A DNA stretch of 35,706 bases from Thoreauomyces humboldtii. Its lineage: Eukaryota > Chytridiomycota > Chytridiomycetes > Spizellomycetales > Powellomycetaceae. The notes below the pieces were generated by a model. That model did no database searches. It saw only the letters and a program-made list of their open reading frames with translations, and was not told where the DNA came from. The position numbers were made by a program, and so were the translations under genes. Of the stretch, positions 13,109 through 33,849 are shown piece after piece. Within the stretch, counting starts at the first letter, position 1; each line of letters begins with the position of its first letter. The stretch is taken from positions 1 to 35,706 of the forward strand of contig JADGJA010000152.1 in NCBI GenBank assembly GCA_027596035.1. Direction: 5' to 3'.

Positions 13109-16100
13109 CTATCTAGATGGTCTGTTCTGCGCTGTCCTTCCTGTAAGATTTTCGGACGAGCTGTAATGGATGGGTGCTGCCCAGCTGCTCTCGCTGGGCA
13201 TCGGCGATGGAGGGGTAACCATCTCATTCAGCTCGACCGGTCTGAATGTGAAGTCCGATTCGGCAGCGACGGGGATTGCATCCTGACGAGTAAAGCTTCG
13301 ATGGACGCGACCTGTGGGCACCCTGCGTGGGCGTTCAGGGTCCTCCTCCTCGTCATCATTGTCGACCATTACCACGGGGAGTTCCTCCCCAGCTTCCTTC
13401 GCCGCCGCTTCCAGTTCCGGAGGCCCTTCCGCATTCCCTTGAGCGTGAAGGGGGTGGCGGTGTAGGAAGGACATCACTCGCTTGGCGTTGCGATGTGCTG
13501 TGACGCGGGCCTTCAGTCGCCCAGCGTCGCTTTTGGCGCTTTTCGGTGCGAGGAGACCTTGCTTGCTGATGTAGTCATTCAAATCCGCGTACTCCGGCTG
13601 CAGCACAAACTACTAGGTAAGCGTGACTTCTCCTTCAGGGCAACCTGGAAGTCAATCTTTACCTCATAGTATTTGGGCAAGACTTCCTGAGAGCGACTCC
13701 AGACCCAGATCCGTCGGAGGGGAGAAATCAAAGCGGGGTTATACACGCGATCTTCGAGCTCTTCTTCTTCTTCTTGTTGCTGGACGGGCCCGAGATTGTC
13801 GGTTCGAGTCTTCGCCCAATTCGCGGACGCTGCGTGCGACACATAGTTTCCTTGCGGAACCAGGTAGTGCCGGCAGCCCCACCAGAAGATGAAGTTGAGA
13901 AGGAACATTGCGAAAACAGCAGAGGCCTGGCCTTTGCTGTCTGATCCAGTCACGAAAAGGATGCCTCCAAGAGTCATGATGTGAAACACGCCCATGCAAA
14001 TGCATACGATGTTAAAGACCTAATTAGAGTAGATACGGTCAGAGGTGAAAGGTGAATGAATGGCTTCGTTGTCATGTCTCACCTTGGGCCACCATGACCC
14101 GTGAGTCTCAAGAGGCGTTTCGTAAACATAGAGGAGCTGGTACTTGTAAATAAGATAGGCGATGAAGAAGAAGAGCGATGTGAACGGAAGGATAACCGGG
14201 GTCGCAACGGAGTACGATATTCCAAGGAGAAACTTGATGAGCAGCGAGGCGTAAACGGCACCGAATGGGAGATCCAACGCTTGATTGTATTCAAACTGTT
14301 TCCGAGGGGTGTTGGCGAAGAGCCGTCGTTTGATGAAGCCGATGACAAGGGGAAAACCCTGGATGATTTCGATTCCAAGACTTGATATTTCGGTCAACAC
14401 GATCAACGTGAAGAAAGCGGATTTCTGGAATAAAACGTGTGAGAAAAGTTGAAGTTGAGCAGTACGTTCTTCATGAAACGTACATTCAGAAAAGTGTCGG
14501 CTATGTCTTGTAGGATATGTTCAGAAAAGACCTTGGCGTTCTTATCGTCTTTAAGGTAACTTGCCACGGTCGTGGAAGTGATAGAGAGCACGAGAATAGA
14601 GGCGTATTGGTACACCTGAAACGCAAACGTCTTGTGCATCACGGATTTGTCGACTCCAGTTTTAGACAGTACTCCTTGGAACCTTGCCAGATAGGAAAAT
14701 CCAATGGGAGGAAGAATCTGGAGGAAGGCGAACAGAGCTGGCGCAGCGATAGATCCAACGAAGACTGAAGCAGCCTTGCTGTTCTCCATCCAAGTTCCAA
14801 TGGCTGGTACGTATTTCTTGATATCTTGCTGACTCGTCAGAACCGTCAGCAAGGAATTGAACGGAGTCCAAGCGATCGTAATGCCGATCACGATAGCGAT
14901 TGCGAAAAGACGCCGGCTGTGTCGGACAGGAGAAACAATGCCGAGATTTTCCCAGATAAGGTCATCAAAGTCAGGTGATAGTTTCACGGCTGGAGGATTC
15001 ACCGCCAGACGGCGCATGATCACGGACGCTGGTCCGTTGATTTTGCTGGCGAAGGTGTGGGCATCGTGTGTACTTCGGTAGGCCACGAAAGCATATGCGC
15101 TCGGCTGAAAAGAGGATTCCTCGACTGAAGCCCGAATCTCGTAGATTTGACGTTCGAGTTCCCTCAGGCGGCCTCCACGATGTGTGATGGTGTCAACTTG
15201 CTCGCCGCCGCAGCAAAAGCATGACCTATCAATCTTGTGGACTGGGCGGTTCTTTGGCGGTCGGTACGGGTCATCGAGGTATGTGGCAAGCGCATCCTCC
15301 AAAGCCGAGGTGTTTTTCTGGTGCTCCTTGATGAGTGCATGAAGTCCTTTTACGTTTTTTCCGACCACTGCCTGCTGCACAACGATCTTGGAATCCAACT
15401 TCTGCATGAACTCTATGACGGCAGAGGGTGTTCGCATGTTCTCAGGGAGATTGGTCAAGAGGAGCGTTCGGTTGTATCGCGCGTCCTGGTAATCAGGGGA
15501 GGATAGGTACTGCAGACGGTAGGTGATCCAGTACCTCCACACTCGGTAGAGCAGATCTACAGAAGTACGAGTTAGCAAGAGCTACGCCTGTTCGAACCAA
15601 TCAGACTTCGGGCATGCTCACAGTATGCGAAGCCGCTGAACGCGTAAACCAACGAAACGTGGATCCAGAGGAGTTGTGGATGCTCTCTAACCGAGTTCAT
15701 GCTGAGCGTGAAGAGCTGTGGATTGGCGAACCCGTCGTTGTTGCTTGTACCGGAATCGTTCCTTTGGATCACCCAGTGCATGATGCACAACGGGATCCCC
15801 ACGCATGTGAGGCCAAGGAAGAAGAGGCAGCAGAATCGAAGAAACCGCAAAAGCATCACGGCATCGAACCCGATCTTGTTGACAAGCAGATCTTCCTTTG
15901 ACTTGAAGGTTGGACTAAACTGGACGTCAGAAAGAGGAAGTAAGGAGCGCTTCAGGTTGCATGTCCACTTACGAAATCCAAGCTGTGGGCGTCCACCCCA
16001 GCTGCTGCGGTCGTTTCTCTTCCGGGCAGTACTGCAAAGCAAGGACAATTAAGAACGAATCGCGGGTCGCCCATCGGAACGACACCTCATACCTTGAAGC

Positions 16101-16307
16101 GGGGCTCGTATACAGCCTTGTTCCGTGGTCGCAGCACGGAAAAGCCGGCAACCAGACCTGTTCACCGATTGGTTAGGGCGTTACACACCGAGATGCTCCT
16201 TGACCATTTCTGGTTTACTGACCGGCCGAAATCAAGAATTGCACACCACATGCCACGAGCAACCCGGTGAGATCGTTAGTGTCGCCATCGCTGCTCGAGT
16301 CGGACAT
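13109..16307 (-). CDS. CSC1/OSCA (TMEM63)-family stress-gated cation channel
   Basis: Eight exons: 16307-16223, 16157-16093, 16031-15973, 15914-15622, 15556-14484, 14424-14083, 14019-13663 and about 13597-13109; about 920 residues. These channels open under osmotic or mechanical stress and pass Ca2+ and other cations. The order fits the family: an N-terminal span (residues ~14-38) followed by SVLRPRNKAVYEPRFK, the WISPTFKSKEDLLV segment, two more spans, a cytosolic RRM-like loop (~190-380) with LLLTNLPENM, then the DUF221 seven-helix block from ~384 (IVIGITIAWTPFNSLLTVLT, then LFANTPRKQFE). The last exon is an acidic, proline-rich cytosolic tail. Its acceptor is uncertain: 13609 instead of 13597 would add four residues. 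A Cys cluster (CFCCGG) in the cytosolic loop is unusual. Confidence 0.92.
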
Positions 16308-16853
16308 TCTCTGGAGTGCTGCAACGTAACGACCGGCAGAGAGATTCGCACGGGTCTACAAAGGCTGTCCACGATAGGAAGAACGAAGGCAAGGGTTGCT
16401 TGGTGCCTTGATGTAAACTATACCGCTCGTGACACTGAACGACGAACGATGAACTATACTGTATGTACAGGTGGGTCGAGGAACGGGGGGAAGCTAGAGA
16501 AGAGAGAGGGAGGGAGGGTTGTCGCCGCTCCGTTTCCTTTTTCCTGGAAGTGTGTGATGTTGGTTGGATCAACGCGTCGGGGTCCTGCCCGTTTCAGGGA
16601 GCGGTCAGCGCCACCTCGAGAAAGAGCGAGACGGGGGAAAAAGCCATGCCGCACGCACGCACGCACGCGTTTTCCTCCTCCGTGGGAACGAACCTCCGAG
16701 GCTCCGACGCGATATCATTCTTGGGTGTGTTTGGCTGATGATGTCCCTCCTCGGTCTGGCATCACTTTGGCCGACAGCAGGATGCTGATCAAGACAGACG
16801 AGCACAGTCACACGTCTCACCCAGGGGGAACATCGGCAGGCGATGGCACTTAC
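16308..16853. promoter_or_regulatory. Shared divergent promoter of the CSC1 and BROMI-like genes
   Basis: About 546 bp between the two start codons. No credible coding frame apart from a possible 24-codon extension of the rightward gene (ATG at 16782). It contains purine-rich runs and a short ACGC repeat. Assignment follows from position. Confidence 0.45.
16651..16669. repeat. Short ACGC tetranucleotide repeat
   Basis: Four to five copies of a GCAC/ACGC unit in the intergenic region between the divergent CSC1 and BROMI-like genes. Too short to call more than a microsatellite. Confidence 0.7.
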
Positions 16854-19800
16854 ATGGACCTCAGGCAGTCGAGACCCGCAGCAACAGAAAGCTTCACCAA
16901 GGCAACCGCGGAATTCGTGCAGTCTTGGAGGGGCGCTGCGTCAAAGCTTCCCCGTCGTCGACGACTCGACACCTTGCTCGGGTTGGAGAGATTGGACGAG
17001 AACTTTCATGTACATTCCTGCTACATTGATATAAGCGATTCCAAAGTTGATGTGGTCTAACCTGAAGGATCTGCGAGTAGCGTTACACTTTCGTCAAGCA
17101 GATCGAGAAAAGAATCGATGCGTTCGTCAGCAAAATGCTCGATCTCCGGCTTCGTGAGCTGCACTCGTCTCAAGGTAAACCGACGAACGAATGAATCAAG
17201 AGTCCATCTCATCGCACTGAAAAGTTTCCTGACCCTCCTGCAGTCGTGCCACATGTCGAAGTTCCTCTCCTAGTGGAGCAAATTATGAGTTCGGCAGAGT
17301 ACACCGCGTTCGTGGGAACGCTAGTAGAGGACGCTACGAAGAGTGTACACGAACTATCAGGACACGACTGGACAGCCATGAGCCCTCTTTCAGACCATGC
17401 AACCCTTCGGCAACGGCAGCAGCACAGCCAGGAGATGCGAAAGATGAGTTCCGACTTTTCGTCAGTGCAAAGCAATTCGACCAACGAGAGCCCCTGCGGT
17501 TCCATCTCCTTCAACGCCGCGTCTGCTTCCTTCTCACTGCCCTCGTCTCCCATGCCATCGATCGAAGAGATCCGTGCCGTTGTCAATAACTTGCAATCCC
17601 GAAACAATCTGGAAATCCGACTTGCAGCCATCAAACGCCTGACTTCGTACCCATCCATGGACCTTTTATGTGGGGAGTTCTGGCCAGACTCCAAAACGGC
17701 TCTCAATACCGCTCTCTGTGATGCAGATGTCCAAGTCGTTACGGCGAGTCTACGGATCTACGCACGAGCGTTCCGAGCGGCGCCTCCGCCCATGATGGGA
17801 GAAGTCTACCTCAACCTGGTCGGTCATTTGACCCACATCTTCGAGCCGGCGCATGCAGGCGGAAAGGTGCTCGACGGCTTGTGTGTGGAAGACGTCAAAG
17901 TCCAGCTTCTCCTCCGAAAGTTCCGCCTCTTGAACCAGTTCCAAAAGGAGATGACATCCTGCTGGATTAGATTTCCGGAACAGCTCTTGAAAGACGTGAT
18001 GCTCGCGACGTTCAAGTTCCTGAACATGTCATCCTCCGTCCCAGGCTGGAATCACAGAATGAAGTCATCTATCCTGACGGGCACGGCTCCGGGAAACTCG
18101 TCACCTATTACGCCGCTGCACTACCTCAGCATCGTCGATATCGGGGCATCATGGTTCGAGAAATGGATGATCAGTCAGTTCGGACGGGCTCACATCACAG
18201 CAGCCTTGAACGAAGCAGGAATGTTGGGCGACCTAGCGGCCCGTTTTGTGGCCCATGCGGCGCACCTACTGCGCGTTTCCTCATCGATGTCCAAGACCTG
18301 CAACGAGGTGCTGGTTCTGGACGTGGAGGTCTCGGAAGACCCGGAGGAGTTGGTTGCCAGGAGAAAAGTGGGAATGGAAGACCTGGAGTACGTCCATTTT
18401 CTCCACGTCCTCATGATGCTGGGCAAGCTGTCAATTTTCAACGTCGGGCGACGGTGCTTTCCGATTGATTTGACGGAAGCACTCGGAACCGGGATCGTTC
18501 CAGCCCTAAAGGAAATTCTCGGAACATCGTTCGGCACAGCAACCGGGCCAAATGTCACGAATACCAATGCCACATCTGCCTTGTCCTTGCCAGGGGTGAC
18601 CAATATCCTGATTCGGCTCATGCGACACTGTCCACGTACAACGTTTAGTATGTATACAGAGCACGATCGCTCAAAAGGGCAAGCCGTAGAACCCTACAAG
18701 CTATCGAGATTTGTCGTGCGACTTTTGACCGAAATCACTGTCACGGACCAGACTTTTCACGAGCGGCTCTTGGAGGTAGAGGGTCAAGAAATTCATCGAG
18801 CAGATTGATTTGCGTTCAGTCAGCTGACGTATTTGCGTTGCAGAACAACGTCCTGTGCGAGCTGATTGAGCCACTTCGACAAGCCACAATCGCAAAAAAA
18901 GGGGCCGCCGAAATTGACCCGGATTCACTATTAGATTTGGCCGAAACTCTATCCAACATCGCAGCGAATGACAGCGGTCGCCTCTTTTTGCTGGAACAGG
19001 AGAGGTCTGTCGCGTCCGGCGACACCACTAAGCGGAAAGGAAGCCCCGCCGGGAAGGGGCCAGGCGTCGTCACAACGGTCATTGCGTTGGTAAAGCAGAC
19101 TATCGCGAGCGGAGTGACCTCAGCTTCACAAGTCAAGGTGTTGGGTGCATATGTTTTCTTTCTTCGGCAGCTCTACCGAACGTGCGAGGGCCTACGATAT
19201 CTCCATCAGCATGATCTGCATACGACGCTGGCCAAAACACTCAGCGATCAAGCATGGATTCGGGAAAGCGATCCACCAGACGGAACACTCAGTGACAAGT
19301 GGCATCCTATAGCTCTCGACAACTTGCTTAATTTTGCTGGTACACCAAAGGGTGTGCTGTTGCTTAAGCTGAGCGGCTCGATGGATCCTTGCGTAGCTTA
19401 CATGGCTCACAGGTAATCAATGAACTCTGTTCCAGCTACTTCTCATCGCCATTGAAAAAGTTCACCCGGCTAGGTACGAGAAGAAGATGCAAGTCAGCAA
19501 ATGCGACAAGTTTGGCTACGGTGTCCTTGTATCTCAAATCTCCACCACGAAGAGCGGCATGCACGCACTGTACTCGAGCGGATTGTTCCAGCTCTTCTTC
19601 TCAGACATGTGGGCGCTGCTCGAGCACGACGATACGGTCAGCGTCGCAGTCCCGCCAGTTGAACCTTTGGATGATCACTTGGTCAAGAAGATGGTCGGCA
19701 ACCTTCTCAAGATTCTGGCCTCGTTTCCAGGTCTCTTAGCCATCATGGAAGCTGAGCACGGAGTTTCTGGAAGAAATACTCTGGATTTTCTCATGCGTAC

Positions 19801-21309
19801 GATCGTCCTGGATGCCGCCGACAGCTGTCGAGACGAGCGCTCTCCGGGTCGGTACGAGGAGTCGCAGCTGATTGCGTTGAAGATTCTGCGTCTCTCGACG
19901 TCATCTCTCGACTCTTACGTAGCACTTCAAGAGCGGTACCAATTTCGAGAGGCCTTGATCACTAAGCACGCGGCCACTCGGTTGAATCCTGGAGAGGGAT
20001 GCAGCATTGACGAGACGTCGTTGCTTCGAAGATCCATTCTCGTTGCGACCTACGCCATGGGTGGACCGGGTGAGCGAAGGCTGCCACCTACAACCCTCGA
20101 CGCTACGCAAAGTCTCGCTATCCCAGCGAAAGTGGTTCGGGTTCCTACCCCTCCCTCTTCTCAGGCGGAGATAGCCGATCTGCTAGCGAAAGCTGGCAAG
20201 AGCAAGCCAGGACGGAAGTGGCTCAAGGACATTCAGGAATGCTTGGCAAAGCACCTATTTGCGCTAGCGGAAGAAAACGCAGTGGACATGCAACAGTTTA
20301 TGAGGAAACTAGCGGAAATAGTCAAAGTCATCAGCAGCATGCCAGAGTCCGATAGACAGCTCTCCGGATGGATTACTCTTGGTAAGGTACCATCCGTCAC
20401 TGAGCTTAATACAAAGGTAAATTGAAGCCAGGACGCCGTGATGAAAATCGTCGCTGACAGGCATCTTGTCCCCTGCTATAGGTGACTATCACGTCCCACG
20501 ATGAGATAGCGATCACCCTTGTCGTGCGATACGCCAAGCTGAACATCTCAAATATGACTGAGGAGCGTTTGAAAATTAACTTCACTCAGGTGCTGACCGA
20601 AAGTCGAAAGCTTATCCGGGGCCATCGATCACCACTAGAAGCCCCTGCGTCGGATACCGGGTTCGACGGGTTCGACTGGTTTCTATCTACAGTATTCATC
20701 CTGGCGGAAGGGCAACCCAAACCGACGATGGAGCTGCTATCTTTGATCATTGGCTTCATACCTTCAATGTACCTTTGGCCGCAACGCTCGCATAGGTCAA
20801 ACCTTTTGCTTGGCCCGAGACAGGACATTTCACTGCTGTACTCCACATGCTGTCACTTGGTGGAGTTCATTGCTGAGGCGGAACTCCCGACCTTGTTCTC
20901 AGCGTTCACTTTGAGCGGATGCACTCCGAGCCAGGTATGATCCATGGTAGCATCGTGCTGTCTTCACGGTCGTTAAACATTCGTACGTCATTGGTAGATC
21001 TCGCAGCGCTGGATGCGAGAAGTCTTCTGGAACACGCTTCCGCTTCCCGAGATCCAGAACTATCTTTTGCTTTCTCTCATCATGGGAATCGACTACCAGA
21101 TATATTTCTGCATCGCTCTCCTTCGCCATATGACGCCCGACATCCTCTTGGCAACGCGCGACCACGAGCTCATATCCTATCTCCACGAGTCTGAAGCTGT
21201 CGGGGGATCCTTCAAGGCAGGGATGCACCTGACCTTCATGAAGGAACTGGAGACGAAGTACCGGGAGTTCGTGTTTCAAGAGATGAGGGACTCGCTGGGC
21301 GTCAAGTGA
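16854..21309 (+). CDS. BROMI/TBC1D32-like protein (broad-minded), cilium-associated family
   Basis: Seven exons: 16854-17009, 17081-17174, 17244-18775, 18844-19412, 19474-20416, 20482-20934 and 20998-21309; 1352 residues. An in-frame ATG at 16782 could add 24. The body is a helical, armadillo-like array without catalytic motifs. Joining exons 4 and 5 gives MAHRYEKKMQVSKCDKFGYG, which resembles the central part of animal BROMI. The C-terminal ~100 residues (WMREVFWNTLPLPEI, LIMGIDYQIYFCIALLRHM) resemble the last helices of a Rab-GAP TBC domain. The Arg and Gln finger motifs of active TBC domains are not seen, as in BROMI, which is thought to act as a scaffold in cilium assembly with CCRK-type kinase. 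Family assignment is from remembered similarity; length fits. If right, it implies a flagellated life stage. Confidence 0.72.
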
Positions 21310-21518
21310 AGCCTATGTATCATGTTTTTTCGTTGTTTTTGTACATATCAGTTTGGGCCTTGACTTTGACCAAGCGGTTGAATCAAGAAATGTCTTGCAG
21401 CACAATTTTGCAAAACCAACAGCGCAAGTGGTGGTGCAGACTCAAAGCGCAAGCATATTGTTGGAAGAGCTCCGATATTCGACTACGATGAGACGAAGTT
21501 GGAGGAACAATCTGCGGA

Positions 21519-21847
21519 TCAAGGCCAGAGACGTTCACTCCGCTCTTCCGTTGCCTCGATGAGGATAGTTGCTCCATCACCGCTGGACCGCTCGAGAGTA
21601 GCATCCAGGGATGACTTGTTACAAAACATCAGGTAAAGCACCACAAACCAAGATCGAATACCTTTCGAGTTCGCGCGGATGATAATGGAGGTGAGTTATC
21701 CGTCGCATCGACTGGTACAGCAAGCTCCTTCACTTTTTTTTTGGTGACGGAAAAGTTACCGGTACGGTACAACGATGGGTCCAGTGGATCGGACACGTTG
21801 TGTCGAGCACCTTGTGAACGCGGCGTCTTCGCATTCCGATAAAGCAT
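21519..21847 (-). CDS. Possible small two-exon gene, 93 residues, unknown function
   Basis: The model joins 21847-21662 to 21614-21519 through a 47-nt GT-AG intron (donor GTATTC, acceptor ACAAG), in phase. The product is basic in its first half (VTKKKVKEL) and acidic at its end (LIEATEERSERLWP). The ATG lies only 27 bp from the divergent POLQ start codon, so the two would share a minimal promoter or overlap in their leaders. No family is recognised. The short intron and weak acceptor make this a candidate rather than a firm gene. Confidence 0.4.
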
Positions 21848-21874
21848 TATCTTGAGGGTATATTCACAAGGGTT

Positions 21875-28089
<6,215 letters not shown>

Positions 28090-28315
28090 TAGCTTGGACC
28101 CCAGTGTACATATAGGGATTTGGCTCAGGGGAGTTCTCAGCTGCCATGAAAATACGTTTTGATTATGTGATAAGATGCTTCGGATTCGGATCGCTAATAT
28201 GAGTTTGAGTGAACCCATGAAAAAAAAACTTCCGTTTTTCAAGACGGACACGGAGGTAGCCGAGTAACAGGTATATTCCAAGCCGAGGCAGATCTGCTCT
28301 GCGACGGACGCAGTT

Positions 28316-31141
<2,826 letters not shown>

Positions 31142-31595
31142 GTTTATGGACGAAGAAGAGCAGGCTCGATTCTGGGAAGGACTATAGGTACCTGCCCGTT
31201 GACCGAAATGTTAGTCTTGCCAGCAGATCTTCCAGAAATCTAAACACTAGGGACACCCCACCTTCTGGATGCCTCTGATACGGAAACAAGACTAGAGACT
31301 TCTTTTCCCTGCGCGCGGTTGCTCTTTTGCTCCCCGGCGGCTCTGCAAAATGTGTGGGGGTCTGTCGGTCGTTACCGTTGTCATGCGAAAAGGAAGTTCG
31401 TCCGAGCTACTCGGACTCTTCTTCCCACCTTGTCTCACGCGCGCTGAAGGACCGTTCCGTTCCACTTTCCACAGTAGAGAACGGACCTGTCTCTCATAGC
31501 TCCTGCTGCCTGCTACCTCCCCATCCCCGTCAACGGGACTGGTTGCGAAAGTTCTCCCGGCCCTTCATTTCACACAAGCTGCAATACGACACGCG
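31142..31595. promoter_or_regulatory. Shared divergent promoter of Miro and the UBE2J-type E2
   Basis: 454 bp between two outward-pointing start codons. No convincing coding frame; the frames present lack codon bias and family similarity. The right part is pyrimidine-rich, as in fungal leaders. Confidence 0.45.
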
Positions 31596-32701
31596 ATGGC
31601 GGGAACCAGTAGAAGTGCCGCTGTGAAGCGCCTCATGAAGGAACTAGCCGACCTCAAACAGGACCCAAGCAACGAATTTGCCGCTGCCCCGCTCGAGGAT
31701 AACCTTTTCGAATGGTACGACGGTTCATCTTTCGCGATGCGTGATCTTTCCACGCAAATCAGGGATTGATTTTTGATTGCTGCGTTCACACCAGGCACTT
31801 TACTTTGAGAGGTCCTCCCGAAGGAGGCTTCCAAGGCGGCCGGTTCCACGGCAGGCTGATCTTCCCACCGGACTATCCTTTCAAGCCTCCGAACATCTCG
31901 TTCATGACTCCCAACGGGCGATTTGAAATCGGCAAAAAGATCTGTCTGTCCATCACGGGCCATCACCCCGAGTACTGGAGACCGGCCTGGGGCGTCCGAC
32001 TGGCCCTCACCGCGTTGATATCCTTCTTACCGACACCGGGAGACGGAGCCATCGGTGCCCTGGACCACACGGAGGAGGAGAGGAAGGCACACGCCTTGGC
32101 GAGTAGGACCTGGGTGTGTCCGACGTGCGGAGGACGCAACGAGGACGCGCTGCCGGACGAGAGCGAAGTGCCGTCCGAGAGACTGGTTGGGGATCCCGAG
32201 CTCTCGTTTTCCACACGGGACGCTTCGACCGTCTCGATGAAGCAGGAGGAGACGAGCCCGTCTACGACCGGAGATGCAGAGGCCGCTGACCTCGACCCTA
32301 CAGCTTCGAATCCCGATACGAGGAGATCCGTCCTCAGAGAGCTTCCTGTGGTGGATGCTCCGCCGATCCCCGTCTTGACCTCCCCTTCAAACTCCCAGCA
32401 TCCTTTGCCCCCGTCCCAACCGCAAGCGTTACAGCCAACGGAAACACTGCCGGCGGCACCTGTCATTCCCGTGCCACGGAGTCCCGTCCCCGCCGCTCTC
32501 GCTGCCGCACCTCCACTGGCAGTGCCTCCACCGACACAGGCACCAGCACCAGCACCAACACCAGGTGCATCTCCTGTTGCTGCCATGCGGCAATCCCTTC
32601 GAATGGTCGAGACGGCTCTGGGTGTCGTCTTGATCCTGCTCGCCGTGCTGGTATCACGACGGTACTCGCACATGGACGAGTACGATGATGACGATGTGTG
32701 A
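31596..32701 (+). CDS. Tail-anchored ubiquitin-conjugating enzyme E2 J (Ubc6/UBE2J type)
   Basis: Two exons, 31596-31714 and 31795-32701 (intron 80 nt), encode 341 residues. These E2 enzymes sit on the cytosolic face of the endoplasmic reticulum and ubiquitinate proteins removed by ER-associated degradation. The UBC fold spans about residues 1-150: KRLMKELADL, FTLRGPPEGGFQGGRFHG, PPDYPFKPPNISF, and the catalytic Cys90 in GKKICLSITGHHPE, with the J-type TPGDGAIGALDHT following. A CPTCGGRNED piece resembles the UBE2J1 sequence just after the UBC domain. Residues ~160-305 are disordered and Pro/Thr/Ala-rich. One hydrophobic span (311-327, TALGVVLILLAVLVS) near the end acts as tail anchor, followed by an acidic end (DEYDDDDV). 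It ends 88 bp from the convergent uL30m gene. Confidence 0.94.
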
Positions 32702-32789
32702 TCGACTTTGACGGATAGAATGTATTTCAGAATTCTATCTTCGCACACATGGGAACCGCCTTTTTCTTTTCTTTTCTCTCGCTCTTTCC

Positions 32790-33437
32790 TCACACCCTCA
32801 GTTCGGTGGCTGTGGCGACGGCCCTTCCGACCTTGGCGTAACCCTTTACCGTCTTTTGCTTCTCCGGGATCTCGTTGACGAGCCTCACGGAGACGAGCTC
32901 TCTCGCCTTGAGGATGAGACCGGCGTTGAGGGGAGCCACGGGCCTCCACACGACCTGTCCCCTTCCCCACAGACCCAGGGCGTGCACGTGCTCCTTGACG
33001 CTGGCCGACAGCCCGTTCAAGGATCGCCGGAGCGATATCTCGTAGAACGCGTAAGGGTAGAGGTTGGCGTCCGTGATGGGGAGGCTTTCTTCCGGGATGC
33101 GGGGACGGACGAACGTCGCCCGGGTGGTCCCGACGGGGAAGGTGGTTGGGAGCGGGACGGCGGTGTCGGTGTCGGTGATGTGACGACGCGGTGCGGTGGG
33201 ACGGAGGGCGCGGATGTGGAGTGGGATGTTGCGACACCAGGGCCGTTGCTTGGAGGCCGTCTGCCTTTCGACGGGAGGGGCTGCGAGTTGGGCCGAGGTG
33301 GGAGCTCGCGCTGCTGTGTTGGGTGCGGATTTGCGGGGATAGCGTGCGGCAGACGATGCTGTGAATGCACGGGAAGGTGCTGCGAGGAGGGAGCACCGTG
33401 ACGACGCCTTGAAAGCGAGGTCCCCAAGGCTAGACAT
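32790..33437 (-). CDS. Mitochondrial large-subunit ribosomal protein uL30m
   Basis: A single exon of 215 residues with start ATG at 33437. The frame stays open upstream, but the sequence from this ATG (MSSLGDLAFKASSRC) is a typical presequence rich in Ser, Ala and Arg. Residues ~45-120 are a proline-rich extension. The ribosomal L30 fold lies at about 130-190: YEISLRRSLNGLSASVKEH, ALGLWGRGQVVWRPV and NAGLILKARELVSV, matching the bacterial L30/fungal MRPL33 pattern. Bacterial L30 is about 60 residues, so the N-terminal extension is large but usual for mitochondrial versions. It would join the large subunit near the central protuberance. It diverges from the monooxygenase at 33850. Confidence 0.87.
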   Translation of the reverse strand: MSSLGDLAFKASSRCSLLAAPSRAFTASSAARYPRKSAPNTAARAPTSAQLAAPPVERQTASKQRPWCRNIPLHIRALRPTAPRRHITDTDTAVPLPTTFPVGTTRATFVRPRIPEESLPITDANLYPYAFYEISLRRSLNGLSASVKEHVHALGLWGRGQVVWRPVAPLNAGLILKARELVSVRLVNEIPEKQKTVKGYAKVGRAVATATELRV

Positions 33438-33849
33438 TGTTGATTGTGCGGGGTCGCGATCGCAAGTGGGTGTTAGGAAAGGATTGAAACTGCGCGGAGG
33501 ATATGCAAAAAGCGAAATCCAGGCAGAGGTGTGGCTGTGCGCACCATCTGGGCGGTCGCCCATTTCGTGGCCCCAAAAAGACTTTCCTACGAACCGTGAG
33601 CTGAAAGCATTGGAACTCAACGCTGGGCTCCAGGAGCGCATCGTGGCCTACTCGTCGTTTGGTTGATAGAAGGTGCAAGGTGGTCGGGGATTCACTTCCT
33701 GCGGGCATGTATGGATCCCCCGTCAGTCCATTGCCTTGGCAATGGGGGGGCACAGTCACGCGGAGATAAGGGATGGTGTCATCAGCACTCGTCAACCCGT
33801 CGCTCGACCCTTTCGAAACGCAACCTCCAAAGAATGATATCCTTCCACC
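33438..33849. promoter_or_regulatory. Shared divergent promoter of uL30m and the flavin monooxygenase
   Basis: 412 bp between two outward-pointing start codons. An open minus-strand frame continues upstream from uL30m but lacks family similarity. No repeat or RNA gene was seen. Confidence 0.45.

Noticed and set aside
16125..16853. Long open plus-strand frame upstream of the BROMI-like start
   Set aside because: The 5' part overlaps the CSC1 first exons in antisense and lacks protein-like composition; only the last 24 codons from the ATG at 16782 are plausible.
31963..33396. Minus-strand frame of 477 codons
   Set aside because: It crosses the antisense of the E2 gene and then an alternative frame of uL30m, both clearly real; it results from high GC and few stop codons.
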